The position numbers were made by a program, and so were the translations under genes. From Serratia proteamaculans (GTDB lineage: Bacteria; Pseudomonadota; Gammaproteobacteria; Enterobacterales; Enterobacteriaceae), in assembly GCF_013337185.1 (NCBI RefSeq), contig NZ_SWDE01000005.1, positions 247,706 through 311,705 on the forward strand: DNA of 64,000 nt. Direction: 5' to 3'. How positions within the stretch are numbered: the first letter of the stretch is position 1; every line of letters starts with the position of its first letter. The notes beneath the pieces are model-generated. The model was not told the origin of the DNA. It did no database searches and was given only the letters and a program-made list of their open reading frames with translations. Shown one piece after another: positions 40,671 through 53,605 of this stretch.

Positions 40671-42212
40671 TTACCAGGACTGGGTTTTCTTGAAGGTCTC
40701 GAGGATGCCTTTCAGCTTGCCCTCGATCTCATCGTTGAAATTGCCAGTTTGGTTGATGTGGTTCAGCAACTCGGCATGCTCGCGGTCTGCGTAAGCAACC
40801 AGCGCGGCTTCGAAGCTCACGACTTTCGCGACTTCAACGTCGTTCAGGAAGCCACGTTCTGCGGCAAACAGCACCAGAGACTGTTGTGCGACGGACATCG
40901 GCGCATACTGTTTCTGTTTCAGCAGCTCGGTCACTTTCTGACCGTGGCTCAGCTGTTTGCGGGTCGCATCATCCAGATCGGAAGCGAACTGAGAGAACGC
41001 AGCCAGTTCACGATACTGTGCCAGCGCGGTACGAATACCACCGGACAGTTTTTTCATGATCTTGGTTTGCGCTGCACCGCCCACACGGGATACGGAGATA
41101 CCCGGGTTAACTGCCGGACGAATACCGGAGTTAAACAGGTTGGATTCCAGGAAGATCTGACCATCGGTAATCGAGATTACGTTGGTCGGAACGAACGCGG
41201 AAACGTCACCCGCCTGGGTTTCGATGATCGGCAGAGCAGTCAGTGAACCGGTTTGGCCTTTGACTTCACCTTTGGTGAAGGCTTCAACGTAGTCGGCGTT
41301 AACACGCGCAGCACGCTCCAGCAAACGGGAGTGGAGATAGAATACGTCGCCTGGGTAAGCTTCACGACCTGGTGGACGACGAAGCAGCAGGGAGATCTGA
41401 CGGTATGCAACGGCCTGTTTGGACAGGTCATCATAAACAATCAGCGCATCTTCACCGCGGTCACGGAAGTATTCACCCATCGCACAACCGGCATATGGCG
41501 CCAGGTATTGCAATGCAGCGGATTCAGACGCGGTAGCAACCACAACGATGGTGTTTGCCAGTGCGCCGTGCTCTTCCAGTTTGCGCACCACGTTAGCGAT
41601 GGTGGACGCTTTCTGGCCGATAGCCACGTAAACACATTTGATGCCGGAATCGCGTTGGTTGATGATCGCATCGATCGCCAGGGCAGTTTTACCTGTCTGA
41701 CGGTCACCGATCACCAGCTCACGCTGGCCACGGCCGATTGGGATCATGGCGTCAACAGATTTGTAGCCAGTTTGAACCGGCTGATCTACGGACTGACGCT
41801 CGATAACACCAGGGGCAATAGCTTCAACCGGGGAGAAACCGTCGTTATCAACCGGGCCTTTACCATCGATAGGTGCGCCCAGGGTGTTAACTACACGGCC
41901 CAGCAGGCCACGGCCAACCGGAACTTCCAGAATACGGCCGGTACATTTTACCTTCATGCCTTCGGCCAGATCCGCGTACGGACCCATGACCACAGCACCT
42001 ACAGAGTCGCGCTCCAGGTTCAATGCGATTGCGTAACGGTTGCCTGGCAGTGCGATCATTTCACCCTGCATAACTTCGGCCAGACCGTGTACGCGGATGA
42101 TCCCGTCACTGACGGAAACAATAGTACCTTCATTGTGAGCTTCGCTCACCACATTGAACTGAGCAATGCGCTGCTTGATCAGTTCGCTGATTTCGGTGGA
42201 ATTCAGTTGCAT
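40671..42212 (-). CDS. atpA: ATP synthase F1 alpha subunit
   Basis: Non-catalytic nucleotide-binding subunit of F1, 513 residues as in E. coli. Visible are the N-terminal crown region, Walker [10 protein letters not shown] (about 169-177), the arginine-finger region ([13 protein letters not shown]) and the C-terminal helical domain. It starts 12 bases after the atpH stop. Confidence 0.98.
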   Translation of the reverse strand: MQLNSTEISELIKQRIAQFNVVSEAHNEGTIVSVSDGIIRVHGLAEVMQGEMIALPGNRYAIALNLERDSVGAVVMGPYADLAEGMKVKCTGRILEVPVGRGLLGRVVNTLGAPIDGKGPVDNDGFSPVEAIAPGVIERQSVDQPVQTGYKSVDAMIPIGRGQRELVIGDRQTGKTALAIDAIINQRDSGIKCVYVAIGQKASTIANVVRKLEEHGALANTIVVVATASESAALQYLAPYAGCAMGEYFRDRGEDALIVYDDLSKQAVAYRQISLLLRRPPGREAYPGDVFYLHSRLLERAARVNADYVEAFTKGEVKGQTGSLTALPIIETQAGDVSAFVPTNVISITDGQIFLESNLFNSGIRPAVNPGISVSRVGGAAQTKIMKKLSGGIRTALAQYRELAAFSQFASDLDDATRKQLSHGQKVTELLKQKQYAPMSVAQQSLVLFAAERGFLNDVEVAKVVSFEAALVAYADREHAELLNHINQTGNFNDEIEGKLKGILETFKKTQSW

Positions 42213-42224
42213 GCTCCAGTCCCC

Positions 42225-42758
42225 TTAAGACTGCAAGACGTCTGTCAGGCGTTCAAGACGACCGCGAACGCTGCCATCAATCACCATATCGCCAGCACGG
42301 ATAATTACGCCGGCCAGTACAGACTTGTCAATTTTGCAATTCAGCTTAACTTTGCGTGACAGACGCTTTTCCATCGCAGCGGCAATATTAGCCAGCTGTT
42401 TGTCGTTCAGTGCGCTCGCAGAGAGCACGTCGACTTCGACGGTGGATTCCAGCAAGGCGCGCAGTTCGATGAACTGCTGCAGCACCGCAGGAAGAACCAG
42501 TAAACGTCCATTTTCGGCCATTACACGGATAAAGTTCTGGCCATGTTCGTCGAGTTGTTCGCCACATACCGCGATGAACGTTCTGGACAGCGTCTCCGGT
42601 GCGACAGCACCAGCCAGCAGTTCAGAGATCTGTTCATTGCGAGTGACATCAGCAGCAAACGCCAGCATATCCTGCCAGCGATCCAAGCTTTGATGCTCAA
42701 CGGCAAAGTCAAAAGCTGCTTTGGCGTAGGGGCGAGCTACAGTTACAAATTCAGACAT
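42225..42758 (-). CDS. atpH: ATP synthase F1 delta subunit
   Basis: Peripheral-stalk subunit that joins the top of F1 to the b dimer. The 177 residues match E. coli length, with the N-terminal helical bundle beginning [16 protein letters not shown] and the C-terminal segment [20 protein letters not shown], the OSCP signature. The gap to atpF is 14 bases. Confidence 0.97.
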   Translation of the reverse strand: MSEFVTVARPYAKAAFDFAVEHQSLDRWQDMLAFAADVTRNEQISELLAGAVAPETLSRTFIAVCGEQLDEHGQNFIRVMAENGRLLVLPAVLQQFIELRALLESTVEVDVLSASALNDKQLANIAAAMEKRLSRKVKLNCKIDKSVLAGVIIRAGDMVIDGSVRGRLERLTDVLQS

Positions 42759-42772
42759 CAGCCCCTCCCTCC

Positions 42773-43243
42773 TTACAGTTCAGCGACCAGTTTATCAACG
42801 ATGTCGCTGTTAGCAGCTTCATCCACGGAACGTTCGATGATCTTCTCGGCGCCGGCAATTGCCAGCATCGCGACTTGCTTACGCAACTCTTCACGAGCGC
42901 GCTTACGTTCGGCTTCGATCTCAGCCTGAGCCTGCGCCACGATTTTGTTACGTTCCTGCTCGGCTTCGGCTTTCGCTTCATCCATGATCTGAGCTTTGCG
43001 TTTGTTTGCTTGCTCGATGATCACCTGAGCTTCTGCCTTGGCAGTTTTCAGCTGGTCGGTCGCATTGGCTTGCGCTAAGTCCAAATCTTTTTTGGCACGT
43101 TCTGCAGAAGCGAGACCGTCAGCAATTTCTCCCTGACGCTTCTCGATGGCTGCCATGATCGGCGGCCATACGTACTTCATGCAGAACCAGACAAACAGAA
43201 CGAACGCGATGGCCTGGCCGAGGATTGTTGCGTTAAGATTCAC
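42773..43243 (-). CDS. atpF: ATP synthase F0 subunit b
   Basis: Peripheral stalk of the enzyme. The 156 residues have one N-terminal membrane helix (about 5-26, [18 protein letters not shown]) followed by a long, highly charged helix ([20 protein letters not shown]) that forms a parallel dimer and contacts delta. It lies between atpE and atpH. Confidence 0.97.
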
Positions 43244-43300
43244 AGCACAATGCCTCTTTAAAAGTTAATAGTGTGGTTTCAGTGTAGAGAAATTCTCTAC

Positions 43301-43558
<258 letters not shown>

Positions 43559-43589
43559 TCAGTTTAAAAGTACAAGTGTTTTAAGAAAA

Positions 43590-44815
<1,226 letters not shown>

Positions 44816-44908
44816 GACGTTTGTTCTCTCCGTACCCCTGAGGAGGTATGCTGAGTGACGTATAAAACTTTCTTTGCTGCTCTGAGTCAAGCAGCAAAAA
44901 ACGAGCAA

Positions 44909-44936
44909 ATTATACGGGGCATACCAACGAATTCAA
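44909..44936 (-). promoter_or_regulatory. atp operon promoter
   Basis: Read on the minus strand, TTGAAT (44931-44936) and TATAAT (44909-44914) are separated by 16 bases, about 95 bases upstream of atpI. The perfect -10 element and position between rsmG and atpI match the known atp promoter location in E. coli. Confidence 0.8.
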
Positions 44937-45455
44937 TCGATAAGTAGCGAAAAGGTGAACAATTATTTAAATTTCCCCATTTCAGGCTATTTTCACAAGA
45001 AAACGGTCGGAATAATAGAGCTCATTTAATTGTCTGATTATTCCAGTGTTACAGCAAGAAACGTGTAGTTGCTCACAATAATACCTATTTCTGATTTATA
45101 GCCCACTGCCAGTCAAAGCGTCTTTAGCAAATCGGGCGATCAAAAAGATATTATAAATCAGAATATTACAAGTTAACTGTTCAAAAACAATCCGTCTACC
45201 CACTAAAAACCTTTTATTGACAGCTTCAGGGATAATATTCCAACAGCTAATTAACATTAGCAGCAAAGCAAGATCCTTCACTTATGGTTGCTAACGTAAC
45301 TATTACGATCTGCAATTACCCTATTGTCGCCAATTGGTGGCTATTTTTGTGTTAATAAAAAGTAAATTAACTAAAAAAACCACCCATTAATTAGCCTGCT
45401 TACTTTAACTACTGCCACTATCTTTTAATTCGTGCTTACTTGATCAAAAACAAAC
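44937..45455. other. AT-rich intergenic region between rsmG and atpI
   Basis: About 520 bases without a credible gene. It is markedly AT-rich. A 61-codon minus-strand frame at 45096-45281 lacks a good ribosome binding site and recognisable features. E. coli also has a gap of several hundred bases here. No structured RNA was recognised. Confidence 0.6.
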
Positions 45456-46076
45456 TCAGTTTGCCTTAAGAACTACCAGATGACGTTCACCTTCGAGTTC
45501 CGGTACCTGCAGACGAACGACCGACTCCAACTCGATACCTTCCGGCAACTGCGTCAGCTCTTCGTCTGGACGCACTCCTTTCAGCGCGTAGAAACGCCCC
45601 TGCCCTTTTGCCGGCAAATGATGGCACCAAGACAGCATATCCTGCAGCGAGGCGAAGGCACGGCTGATGACACCGTCAAACGGCGGCTCGGCAGGGAACT
45701 CCTCAACGCGGCTCTGCACCGGCTCAACGTTGGTCAGGCCCAGTTCATGCTGCACCTGACGCAGGAAGCGTACACGCTTACCCAGGCTGTCCAGCAAAGT
45801 GAAATGGGAATCAGGACGAACAATCGCCAGTGGAATGCCTGGCAGGCCAGGGCCGGTGCCCACGTCGATAAATCGGTTGCCCTGCAGATGCGGGTTGACC
45901 ACGATGCTGTCGAGAATATGGCGAACCAGCATTTGCTGCGGATCGCGCACCGAAGTGAGGTTATACGCCTTGTTCCACTTATCCAGCATGCCGACATAGC
46001 CCAGCAACTGCTGTTTTTGCTGATCGGGAAGCGTAATGCCTGCCGCTTTGAGCAACGAATCTAATTTTTTCTGCAC
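45456..46076 (-). CDS. rsmG: 16S rRNA (guanine527-N7)-methyltransferase
   Basis: SAM-dependent enzyme that methylates G527 in the 530 loop of 16S rRNA; its loss gives low-level streptomycin resistance. The 206 residues have the SAM motif [18 protein letters not shown] (about 67-84) and the [12 protein letters not shown] motif. It follows mnmG by 135 bases in the same direction, the usual gidA-gidB pair. Confidence 0.96.
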   Translation of the reverse strand: MQKKLDSLLKAAGITLPDQQKQQLLGYVGMLDKWNKAYNLTSVRDPQQMLVRHILDSIVVNPHLQGNRFIDVGTGPGLPGIPLAIVRPDSHFTLLDSLGKRVRFLRQVQHELGLTNVEPVQSRVEEFPAEPPFDGVISRAFASLQDMLSWCHHLPAKGQGRFYALKGVRPDEELTQLPEGIELESVVRLQVPELEGERHLVVLKAN

Positions 46077-46164
46077 AATGAGTCCTTAGACTGGCGCACA
46101 ACGGCAAGCCAGGTAGGGCTGCCCAAGAAGGTGACCATAATAATTCAGGCCTGAAACGATGTCA

Positions 46165-46199
46165 GCGGCCGTTTGCTTATCAAATAAACAAACGGTCGC
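46165..46199 (-). terminator. Hairpin between mnmG and rsmG
   Basis: GCGGCCGTTTG and CAAACGGTCGC form an eleven-base-pair stem with one mismatch-type pair around a 13-base loop, 12 bases beyond the mnmG stop. There is no clear U-run, so it may be an attenuator or processing site. Confidence 0.6.
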
Positions 46200-46211
46200 C
46201 CAAAACAGGAT

Positions 46212-48101
46212 TTATGCGCTGCGGCGCAGCAGCCCCTGCTTTTTCAGCCAAATCAGCAGAATGGAGATCGCCGCCGGCGTAATACCAGAAATGCGTGACG
46301 CTTGGCCGATCGAGTTCGGCTTGTGGTCATTCAACTTGGCGATCACTTCATTCGACAGACCGGAAACCTGTTGGTAATCGAGATCCAACGGCAGCACGGT
46401 GTTCTCATTGCGCTGCTGTTTTTCGATCTCTTCCTGCTGACGAGCAATATAACCTTCGTATTTTACCTGGATCTCAACCTGCTCGGCGGCCTGGGTATCG
46501 GCCAGCGGCGGTGCAAATGCCGCGACGGAGGTCAATTGGGTGTAATCCATTTCCGGGCGGCGCAGCAGTTCTTCACCGTTGGCCTCACGCGACAGCGGTG
46601 CTTTCAGCAGCGCGTTCACCTGCTCGACGTTTTCAGAGTGCGGATGCATCCAGATGTCACGCAGGCGCTGACGTTCCTGTTCGATGTGCTCGAGCTTTTC
46701 GCTAAAGCGTGCCCAGCGGGCATCGTCCACCAGGCCCAGTTCGCGGCCTTTTTCCGTCAGGCGCAGATCGGCATTGTCTTCACGCAACATCAGGCGGTAT
46801 TCGGCACGTGAAGTGAACATGCGGTACGGCTCTTTGGTACCCAGGGTGCTGAGGTCGTCCACCAGCACGCCCAGATAAGCCTGATCGCGGCGTGGCGACC
46901 AGCCTTCGTCTTCATTGGCGTAGCGTCCGGCATTCAGACCGGCCAACAGACCCTGTGCAGCCGCTTCTTCGTAACCGGTAGTGCCGTTGATCTGTCCGGC
47001 AAAGAACAGGCCCTGAATAAATTTGCTTTCCAGTGTCGGCTTCAAATCACGAGGATCGAAGAAATCGTATTCGATGGCATAGCCAGGTCGAATGATTCGG
47101 GCATTCTGCATGCCTTCCATCGAACGAACGATCTGCATCTGTACGTCAAACGGCAGGCTGGTGGAGATGCCGTTTGGATAAATTTCATTGCTGGTCAGGC
47201 CTTCCGGCTCGAGGAAGATCTGGTGCGCGTTACGATCGGCAAAACGCATCACCTTGTCTTCGATCGACGGGCAGTAACGCGGCCCGATCCCTTCGATGAT
47301 CCCGGCATACATCGGGCTGCGATCGAGGTTATTACGGATCACATCATGGGTTTTTTCATTGGTGTAGGTGATGTAACACGCCATTTGCTCAGGATGTTGC
47401 CCGGCGTTGCCCATGAACGAGAACACCGGGATCGGCGTATCACCGTGTTGAGGTGCCAATACGCTGAAATCTATGCTGCGGGCATCGATACGCGGCGGTG
47501 TGCCGGTTTTCAGTCGGTTAACACGCAAAGGCAATTCACGCAGTCGCTGTGAAAGCGAGATCGATGGCGGATCTCCGGCACGGCCACCGCTGTAGTTCTC
47601 CAGGCCAATATGGATCTTGCCGTCCAGGAAGGTCCCTACGGTCAATACCACCGCCTTGGCGCGGAATTTCAGTCCCATTTGGGTCACGGCACCGACAACG
47701 CGATCGTTTTCCACGATCAGATCTTCGACTGGCTGCTGGAAGATCATCAGATTGGGCTGGTTCTCCAGGGCAGTACGTACCGCTTGGCGATACAGTACCC
47801 GGTCAGCCTGAGCTCGGGTGGCTCGTACCGCAGGGCCTTTACTGGCGTTTAGTATCCTAAACTGGATACCCGCATGGTCGATCGCCGTGGCCATCAGGCC
47901 GCCAAGTGCATCAATTTCCTTAACCAGATGCCCCTTACCAATACCGCCAATCGCCGGGTTGCAAGACATTTGCCCCAGCGTATCGATATTGTGAGTCAGT
48001 AATAAAGTCTGACGTCCCATACGTGCCGCAGCCATAGCGGCTTCGGTACCGGCATGGCCACCACCGATGATGATGACGTCAAATTGCTCTGGATAAAACA
48101 T
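46212..48101 (-). CDS. mnmG: tRNA uridine 5-carboxymethylaminomethyl modification enzyme MnmG
   Basis: FAD-dependent partner of MnmE in wobble-uridine modification. The 629 residues start with the dinucleotide motif [18 protein letters not shown] (about 10-27) and contain [22 protein letters not shown], the family signature (quoted in part: [16 protein letters not shown]), plus the C-terminal helical tRNA-binding domain. It stands directly left of oriC and is transcribed away from it; transcription of this gene affects origin opening in E. coli. Confidence 0.98.
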   Translation of the reverse strand: MFYPEQFDVIIIGGGHAGTEAAMAAARMGRQTLLLTHNIDTLGQMSCNPAIGGIGKGHLVKEIDALGGLMATAIDHAGIQFRILNASKGPAVRATRAQADRVLYRQAVRTALENQPNLMIFQQPVEDLIVENDRVVGAVTQMGLKFRAKAVVLTVGTFLDGKIHIGLENYSGGRAGDPPSISLSQRLRELPLRVNRLKTGTPPRIDARSIDFSVLAPQHGDTPIPVFSFMGNAGQHPEQMACYITYTNEKTHDVIRNNLDRSPMYAGIIEGIGPRYCPSIEDKVMRFADRNAHQIFLEPEGLTSNEIYPNGISTSLPFDVQMQIVRSMEGMQNARIIRPGYAIEYDFFDPRDLKPTLESKFIQGLFFAGQINGTTGYEEAAAQGLLAGLNAGRYANEDEGWSPRRDQAYLGVLVDDLSTLGTKEPYRMFTSRAEYRLMLREDNADLRLTEKGRELGLVDDARWARFSEKLEHIEQERQRLRDIWMHPHSENVEQVNALLKAPLSREANGEELLRRPEMDYTQLTSVAAFAPPLADTQAAEQVEIQVKYEGYIARQQEEIEKQQRNENTVLPLDLDYQQVSGLSNEVIAKLNDHKPNSIGQASRISGITPAAISILLIWLKKQGLLRRSA

Positions 48102-48189
48102 GGAACTGCACCTCGTCGTATTGCGAACGATCGTTGTTTGCCCTGGGGTGGAGGATTCTACTCAAGTTTAGTCGATCGACCAAGTGGTC

Positions 48190-48480
48190 AGGATCCTTGA
48201 GTAATTAAAAGAAGATCTTTTTATTTAAAGATCTCTTTATTAGATCTCTTATTAGGATCGCGATCTTCTGTGGATAAGTGATTATTCGCGATTGAGATCA
48301 GCTAATTAAGGAGGATCGTTAGCTGTGAATGATCGGTGATCCTACGGCTTATAAGCTGGGATCTAAATGGCATGTTATGCACAGGACAAAAAGCGACCTA
48401 AGGTTGTTATTGGGATAACTACCGGTTTTACCCTGCTTTTAAGCTTAGTTATCCACAATCGTTCGGGTGATCTTTGAACA
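48190..48480. other. oriC: Chromosomal replication origin oriC
   Basis: Bidirectional origin between mnmG and mioC. Three AT-rich 13-mers begin with GATCT at 48214, 48230 and 48243. DnaA boxes: R1 TGTGGATAA (48269-48277), R2 TTATGCACA (48375-48383), R3-like TTGGGATAA (48410-48418) and R4 TTATCCACA (48449-48457). About a dozen GATC sites support Dam/SeqA control. The blocks GAATGATCGGTGATCCT, TATAAGCTGGGATC and GGATAACTACCGGTT are conserved with E. coli, and spacing from 13-mers to R1 is identical. R1 and R4 are perfect boxes; R2 and R3 are weaker. Confidence 0.97.
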
Positions 48481-48482
48481 AA

Positions 48483-48923
48483 TTAGAGTAAATTAATCCA
48501 ATTTTTCACCCATTCCTCGGCTGGATCCTCAGGAATTTCGTGTTCAGTCACGTCGATCTCGAGCCGATCGCCGATCCTTTTCGCTCCACGAGCAATCAGA
48601 AGATCGTCGATCCGTTGGATCGCACCACAGAAAGTATCGTATTCAGAGCTGCCCAAACCGACTGCGCCGAACTGCACCTGAGACAAGTCAGGAAGCTGTT
48701 CTTCTATTTGTTCCAGCAGCGGTTGCAGGTTATCCGGTAAATCCCCGGCGCCATGGGTCGAAGACACCACCAGCCAGCGTCCGGACAGAGTCAGTTCATC
48801 CAATTCAGGGCCGTGCAGCGTCTCGGTCGTAAAGCCTGCGGCCTCCAGCTTTTCAGCCAGGTGCTCGGCTACGTACTCGGCACTGCCAAGCGTACTGCCA
48901 CTGATCAGAGTAATGTCTGCCAT
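48483..48923 (-). CDS. mioC: FMN-binding protein MioC (flavodoxin-like)
   Basis: Small flavodoxin-fold protein of 146 residues, linked to biotin synthase electron transfer in E. coli. The FMN phosphate loop is ISGSTLGSAEYVAE (about 7-20), and later loops are SSTHGAGDLPDNL and GLGSSEYDTFCG. It borders oriC and is transcribed towards it, so its transcription can pass through the origin. A DnaA box in its promoter suggests repression around initiation. Confidence 0.95.
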   Translation of the reverse strand: MADITLISGSTLGSAEYVAEHLAEKLEAAGFTTETLHGPELDELTLSGRWLVVSSTHGAGDLPDNLQPLLEQIEEQLPDLSQVQFGAVGLGSSEYDTFCGAIQRIDDLLIARGAKRIGDRLEIDVTEHEIPEDPAEEWVKNWINLL

Positions 48924-48989
48924 GAAATGAATGATCCCAGCCTTCTCAAAGTGGCAGCATTGTACGCTGTGAATCGGCTGGGATCTACC

Positions 48990-48998
48990 TGTGGATAA
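48990..48998 (-). promoter_or_regulatory. DnaA box upstream of mioC
   Basis: TGTGGATAA, a perfect DnaA box on the minus strand, lies about 67 bases upstream of the mioC start in the gap after asnC. E. coli mioC has a DnaA box at the same position that represses transcription entering oriC. Confidence 0.85.
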
Positions 48999-49020
48999 TA
49001 TGGGTATAGTAAATAGTTGG

Positions 49021-49482
49021 CTAGGGGGTGATGGTACGCATGATGGGGTTCTGCAGCGAGATCAGGGTTTCAGTTGACTGGATCTCGTCAATCGTCTGGA
49101 TCTTGTTGATAAGTACTTGTTGCAACGCATCTATCGAGCGGCACATCACCTTGATAAACACGCTGTAGTGGCCGGTGGTGTAATAGGCCTCGACCACTTC
49201 CTCCAGGCTTTCAAGCTTTTTCAGTGCAGAAGGATAGTCTTTGGCACTCTTTAATATAATGCCGATAAAACAGCAGACGTCGTAACCCAGGCGTTTGGGG
49301 TTCACGTCTACCCGCGCGCCGGTGATGATACCGGCCTGTTTCATCTTCTCCACTCGCACATGAATGGTGCCGGGGCTGACGGCAAAGTTCTTCGCCAGTT
49401 CGGCATAAGGCGTGCGCGCGTTTTCCATCAAGGCATTAAGGATGCCGCGATCGAGATTATCGATCTGATAATTTTCAGCCAT
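49021..49482 (-). CDS. asnC: Lrp/AsnC-family regulator AsnC
   Basis: Activates asnA when asparagine is scarce. The 153 residues have an N-terminal helix-turn-helix (LDRGILNALMENARTPYAEL, FAVSPGTIHVRVEKMKQAG) and a C-terminal RAM/AsnC ligand domain (VEAYYTTGHYSVFIKV). Divergent from asnA across 154 bases that must contain both promoters. The family forms octamers that bind amino acids between subunits. Confidence 0.96.
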   Translation of the reverse strand: MAENYQIDNLDRGILNALMENARTPYAELAKNFAVSPGTIHVRVEKMKQAGIITGARVDVNPKRLGYDVCCFIGIILKSAKDYPSALKKLESLEEVVEAYYTTGHYSVFIKVMCRSIDALQQVLINKIQTIDEIQSTETLISLQNPIMRTITP

Positions 49483-49636
49483 TTAATCCCCCACTAATTG
49501 CTGATTGTTGAATTATTACCGCATCAAAATGAACGATTAAAAGTGAAAAGGCAATATTGATTAGTGGATATTGAATTGTGGTGCCGTTCTGTTGCTTAAT
49601 CGTTGGCAACGAGACAGGTTTATAAGAGATACGGCA

Positions 49637-50629
49637 ATGAAAAAACAATTTATTCAAAAACAACAACAAATCAGCCTGGTTAAATCCTTTTTCTCCCGCC
49701 AGTTGGAGCAACAGCTTGGCCTGATTGAAGTGCAGGCGCCAATCCTCAGCCGTTTGGGTGACGGTACCCAGGACAACCTGTCCGGCAGCGAGAAAGCGGT
49801 ACAGGTAAAGGTGAAAACCCTGCCGGACGCCACCTTCGAAGTGGTGCACTCGCTGGCCAAATGGAAGCGTAAAACACTGGGCAGCTACGACTTTGGCGCC
49901 GGTGAAGGCCTGTATACCCATATGAAAGCACTGCGTCCGGACGAAGATCGTCTGAGCGCCATCCATTCGGTCTACGTTGATCAATGGGACTGGGAGAGGG
50001 TGATGGGTGATGGCGAACGCAACCAGGATTACCTCGAAAGCACCGTGCGCAGCATTTATGCGGCGATTAAGGCTACAGAAGGGGAAGTGAGCCGCGAATA
50101 CGGCTTAACGCCGTTCCTGCCGGAGCAAATCCATTTTGTGCACAGCGAAACCCTGCTGCAACGCTACCCAGAGCTGGATGCCAAAGGCCGTGAGCGGGCG
50201 ATTGCTAAAGAGCTGGGCGCGGTATTCCTGATGGGGATTGGTGGCAAATTGTCGCACGGCAAATCACACGATGTGCGTGCGCCGGATTATGATGACTGGA
50301 CCACCCCAGCAGCTGCAGGGCTGGCTGGCCTGAACGGTGACATCCTGGTATGGAACCCGGTGCTGCAGGACGCCTTCGAGCTTTCTTCGATGGGGATCCG
50401 CGTTGACGCCAGCGCGCTGAAACGCCAATTGGCACAGACCGGTGATGAAGATCGCCTGGCGCTGGAATGGCATCAGTCACTGCTGCGTGGCGAGATGCCG
50501 CAAACTATCGGTGGCGGAATAGGACAGTCACGCCTGGTGATGCTGTTGCTGCAACTGTCGCATATCGGGCAGGTACAGTGCGGCGTGTGGTCACCGCAGG
50601 TGCGTGAAGCGGTAGAAGGGTTGCTGTAA
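49637..50629 (+). CDS. asnA: Aspartate-ammonia ligase (asparagine synthetase A)
   Basis: Makes asparagine from aspartate, ammonia and ATP, releasing AMP. It is related to class II aminoacyl-tRNA synthetases. The 330 residues equal the E. coli enzyme; [12 protein letters not shown] and [15 protein letters not shown] (C-terminal class II motif 3) are visible. The ATG at 49637 ([12 protein letters not shown]) is chosen from the family start. It ends one base before the convergent viaA stop. Confidence 0.97.
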   Translation: MKKQFIQKQQQISLVKSFFSRQLEQQLGLIEVQAPILSRLGDGTQDNLSGSEKAVQVKVKTLPDATFEVVHSLAKWKRKTLGSYDFGAGEGLYTHMKALRPDEDRLSAIHSVYVDQWDWERVMGDGERNQDYLESTVRSIYAAIKATEGEVSREYGLTPFLPEQIHFVHSETLLQRYPELDAKGRERAIAKELGAVFLMGIGGKLSHGKSHDVRAPDYDDWTTPAAAGLAGLNGDILVWNPVLQDAFELSSMGIRVDASALKRQLAQTGDEDRLALEWHQSLLRGEMPQTIGGGIGQSRLVMLLLQLSHIGQVQCGVWSPQVREAVEGLL

Positions 50630-50630
50630 C

Positions 50631-52094
50631 TCAGCGCCGCCAGCGGCGCATTAAGCGGCTTTTTAACCCGGTATCAAAGCGCCAGATATGATCGAAGATG
50701 CGCATGATACCGGGCTTGCCGTAGTTGGACATCGCCACTGCGTGAAAGCGCTGCTGGTGGTTTTGCTGCTGTTGTTTCACCTTCTTTATTACCTCTTCCG
50801 GCAATCGCTGGGCAATAAAGTCAGAAATGATCACCGCGTCGGCGTCGAACCAGCCGCTTTCCGTCATTTTGCTCAACGTGGCATTCAGGCAGGCCGCCAG
50901 ATCGGTACCGCCGCGAAAATGCTGGCCGAGAAAGCGCACCGCCTGCTCAATACCGCTGGCGGCAGTCAGTTCGTAATGCACTATCTGGTTGGCAAACAGC
51001 ATGATGTAGCAGCGGCGGTTATCCGCCAGCGCAATGCGCAACAACGCCAGACAGAAAGCCTTGGCGCACTGCTCGTTGAAACCGCCCATCGACCCTGAAG
51101 TATCCACACAGACAATAAACGGCCCGCGAGGTTGTTGATCCTGCTGCTGGTGAGTGACCTGGCGGATATGGATCTGTTCCTGCCAGACATCGCCCTGCAG
51201 ACGATAGCTCAATAGCCGTTTTTCCAGCAGGCGGCGGTAAAACTCAAACTCCAGTTCTTCAATGCCCAGCGTGACCAACTCGGGTGGCAGCAGGCGCAGA
51301 ATATCATCGCTCTGGTGAATGCCGCTGACCTCTTCCGGCAGCGTGGCCGGCACCTGCACCATTACGCGGAACGGCTCCGGCAAGGCATCCTGCTGTTGCA
51401 CCGCCTTGGCCTGATAGCTACGCCCAAGCTGCTGCGCCAGCTTTTTCAGTTCCGGTTGCTGCTGCAAGAAATTGCCGTATTCCACCAGCCGTTGATAGTC
51501 ACCCCGTTGCAGATGGCCTTTACTCATATCCCACAGTCGCCCGGCAGCGGTGTCGTTTTCCGACAGCAGCGGCTCCAGTGCACCACTCAGCGCCAGACGT
51601 TCCTGCAGCTCCGCCAGCAGCTGTTCGCGTTCCTGTTCCAGCAATTGGTGATGCATCATAGTGGCCTGCAGCGTCAGGCTGATGCGCCAGCGCTGCAGAA
51701 ACAGGGTTTGGAAACTGTCATCCAGCGGATGGTTGGGCAGATCGGCGGCGTCCACCAGTGAGCGCGCCTGCTCATAAAAGGGGGAAACCAGCTGGCGCAG
51801 CAGATCCAGGGTGTCATTGAGGTTATGGAAGAACTGGGAGTTGTTCTCTAGCTGGCACTGTTGATAACGATAGAATTCCTGCGCCAGCGCGGGCGGCACC
51901 ATGGCTTCATGCAGGCGCTCTTTCAGCTGTAGCTTCCAGCGCGGCAGGTCGCGATCCAGCGCCCGGCGGATGGCCGGAAACTTTTTGAAGAAGATCGACA
52001 GCTGCGGCGCCGCCAGCATGCCGATGATCATCTCCTCGATCAGCTCACCTTCGGTGATCGCCAGCAGCAGATCGAGAGTTTCCAGGCTGAGCAT
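50631..52094 (-). CDS. viaA: VWA-domain protein ViaA
   Basis: Partner of the RavA ATPase; in E. coli the pair interacts with fumarate reductase and Nuo complex components and affects aminoglycoside sensitivity. The 487 residues end in a von Willebrand A domain with MIDAS motif [11 protein letters not shown] (about 327-337) and later TDLA and SDFIA residues. The N-terminal half is helical. It starts two bases after the ravA stop, forming the ravA-viaA operon. Confidence 0.95.
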   Translation of the reverse strand: MLSLETLDLLLAITEGELIEEMIIGMLAAPQLSIFFKKFPAIRRALDRDLPRWKLQLKERLHEAMVPPALAQEFYRYQQCQLENNSQFFHNLNDTLDLLRQLVSPFYEQARSLVDAADLPNHPLDDSFQTLFLQRWRISLTLQATMMHHQLLEQEREQLLAELQERLALSGALEPLLSENDTAAGRLWDMSKGHLQRGDYQRLVEYGNFLQQQPELKKLAQQLGRSYQAKAVQQQDALPEPFRVMVQVPATLPEEVSGIHQSDDILRLLPPELVTLGIEELEFEFYRRLLEKRLLSYRLQGDVWQEQIHIRQVTHQQQDQQPRGPFIVCVDTSGSMGGFNEQCAKAFCLALLRIALADNRRCYIMLFANQIVHYELTAASGIEQAVRFLGQHFRGGTDLAACLNATLSKMTESGWFDADAVIISDFIAQRLPEEVIKKVKQQQQNHQQRFHAVAMSNYGKPGIMRIFDHIWRFDTGLKSRLMRRWRR

Positions 52095-52096
52095 AA

Positions 52097-53605
52097 TTAC
52101 TGGCCGCGCATTTGCTGGTGCTGCTGTTTGATTTGTTCCGCCACCTGCAGCAGGCTGGCCTCAATGTTTGCCAGCCTGGCGGCAGGGGTAAACAGGCAGG
52201 GCTGATGCTGACTGAACAACCGACGCTGTTCTGCCAGGCGCTGCGCCAACTGATCCATTTCGTCCAGCATTGCCTGCGGCGTGCCGCTGGTCTGTTTGCC
52301 GGGCTGGGCCAGTAGAGAGGGTTGGCGGCTAACGTCCAACACCGTCAGATGCAGTTGCTCATCGACTTCCAGGTCAATCTGCTGAGCGAAGCCAATGCCG
52401 TTCAGCTTGGCGCGCACGTCGCCGCCTTTTTGCAGCCAGTTTTCCAGCGCGCTGTTTTCAATACTCAGATGGTTGACCTGAATATCATGCAGTTGCAGCG
52501 GTTTTTGCAGCAACAGGGTCAGGGTGCCGGTACCGAGCGGTGTTGCCAGGGCAAACTGGGGCTTTCTGCTGAACATGCCGCCCTTTTTTACCAAGGCGAT
52601 CGCCTGACTGTCGCTCTGCTGTTGTTGATGCTGCAGCCAGCGGGTATGGATCTGTTGCAGTTGGATCAGCAACGTTTGCTGTTGATAGGCCGACTCGCTT
52701 AGCAACTGCTCAACTTGCTGTTGCAGCAGTTTCAGTGAGCTGAGGTCGTGCCACAGGCAGTCTTTCAGCAGCAGCAGGTCGATCGGCGCTACGGCGTCGC
52801 GACCGCTGAAGAAGGCACAGGCCTGCAACAGTCGCAGCGCTTTTTTCCAGCGACGATCGGAAACGTATGGGGCACTTTCCAGCGCATCGAGCCGTTGGCG
52901 CAGTTGGAATATCAGTTCAAAGCAATTTTCAGGCAGCTTGATTTTGTCGATCTGCGGCTGCCACTGGTGATATTCCTCGTCACTGATGCTCAGTGCTTCG
53001 GGCACCGGGTTTTCATTCTCGTTCTGGCGGCTGACCAGCAGTGAGCGGAAATTCTGTTTATCCTGCACTTTATCCAACCACAGGCGTATCAACATGCGGT
53101 CATACAAGGCTTCCAGACTGTTGTCGGCTTCCGGCAGTTCGTTGGAGGCGGTGACCAGCAGCCGCAGAGGGATCGGTTCTTCGTTATTACCGTTTCGGAA
53201 ACGGCGTTCGTTAATCGCCGTCAGCAGGGTATTGAGGATCGCCGGACCGGCCTTCCAGATTTCGTCCAGAAAGACGATTTCCGCCTCGGGCAGATAGCCG
53301 GCGGTCAGGCGTTGGTAGCGCCCTTCATCTTTTAAAGCCTGGATAGATAATGGGCCGAAGACTTCTTCCGGCGTTGAAAAGCGCGTCATTAGATATTCAA
53401 ACGAGCGCGCGCTGCGAAAGGCGAATTTTAACCGGCGGGCAATCAGGCTTTTGGCAATGCCCGGTGGGCCAAGCAGAAACACGCTTTCACCGCTGAGTGC
53501 CGCCAGCAAACACAGGCGAATTGCTTCCTGCCGTTCATAAAGACCGCTCTCCAGCGCGCTGCTGAGGCGGGATATCCGTTCTGCCAGAAGTGATGATGGC
53601 GCCAT
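52097..53605 (-). CDS. ravA: MoxR AAA+ ATPase RavA
   Basis: Hexameric MoxR-family ATPase; in E. coli it binds the lysine decarboxylase LdcI and works with ViaA. The 502 residues contain Walker [10 protein letters not shown] (about 45-53), Walker [12 protein letters not shown] and sensor motif ASNELPEAD, followed by a C-terminal LARA domain and helices rich in glutamine ([22 protein letters not shown]). The ATG at 53603-53605 fits the family; a longer start in the leader is unconserved. Confidence 0.95.
   Translation of the reverse strand: MAPSSLLAERISRLSSALESGLYERQEAIRLCLLAALSGESVFLLGPPGIAKSLIARRLKFAFRSARSFEYLMTRFSTPEEVFGPLSIQALKDEGRYQRLTAGYLPEAEIVFLDEIWKAGPAILNTLLTAINERRFRNGNNEEPIPLRLLVTASNELPEADNSLEALYDRMLIRLWLDKVQDKQNFRSLLVSRQNENENPVPEALSISDEEYHQWQPQIDKIKLPENCFELIFQLRQRLDALESAPYVSDRRWKKALRLLQACAFFSGRDAVAPIDLLLLKDCLWHDLSSLKLLQQQVEQLLSESAYQQQTLLIQLQQIHTRWLQHQQQQSDSQAIALVKKGGMFSRKPQFALATPLGTGTLTLLLQKPLQLHDIQVNHLSIENSALENWLQKGGDVRAKLNGIGFAQQIDLEVDEQLHLTVLDVSRQPSLLAQPGKQTSGTPQAMLDEMDQLAQRLAEQRRLFSQHQPCLFTPAARLANIEASLLQVAEQIKQQHQQMRGQ

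Noticed and set aside
41253..42359. Plus-strand reading frame of 368 codons
   Set aside because: Antisense to atpA and the end of atpH, both essential conserved genes.
45096..45281. Minus-strand frame of 61 codons in the rsmG-atpI gap
   Set aside because: No convincing ribosome binding site, no known motif, and AT-rich sequence readily gives such frames.
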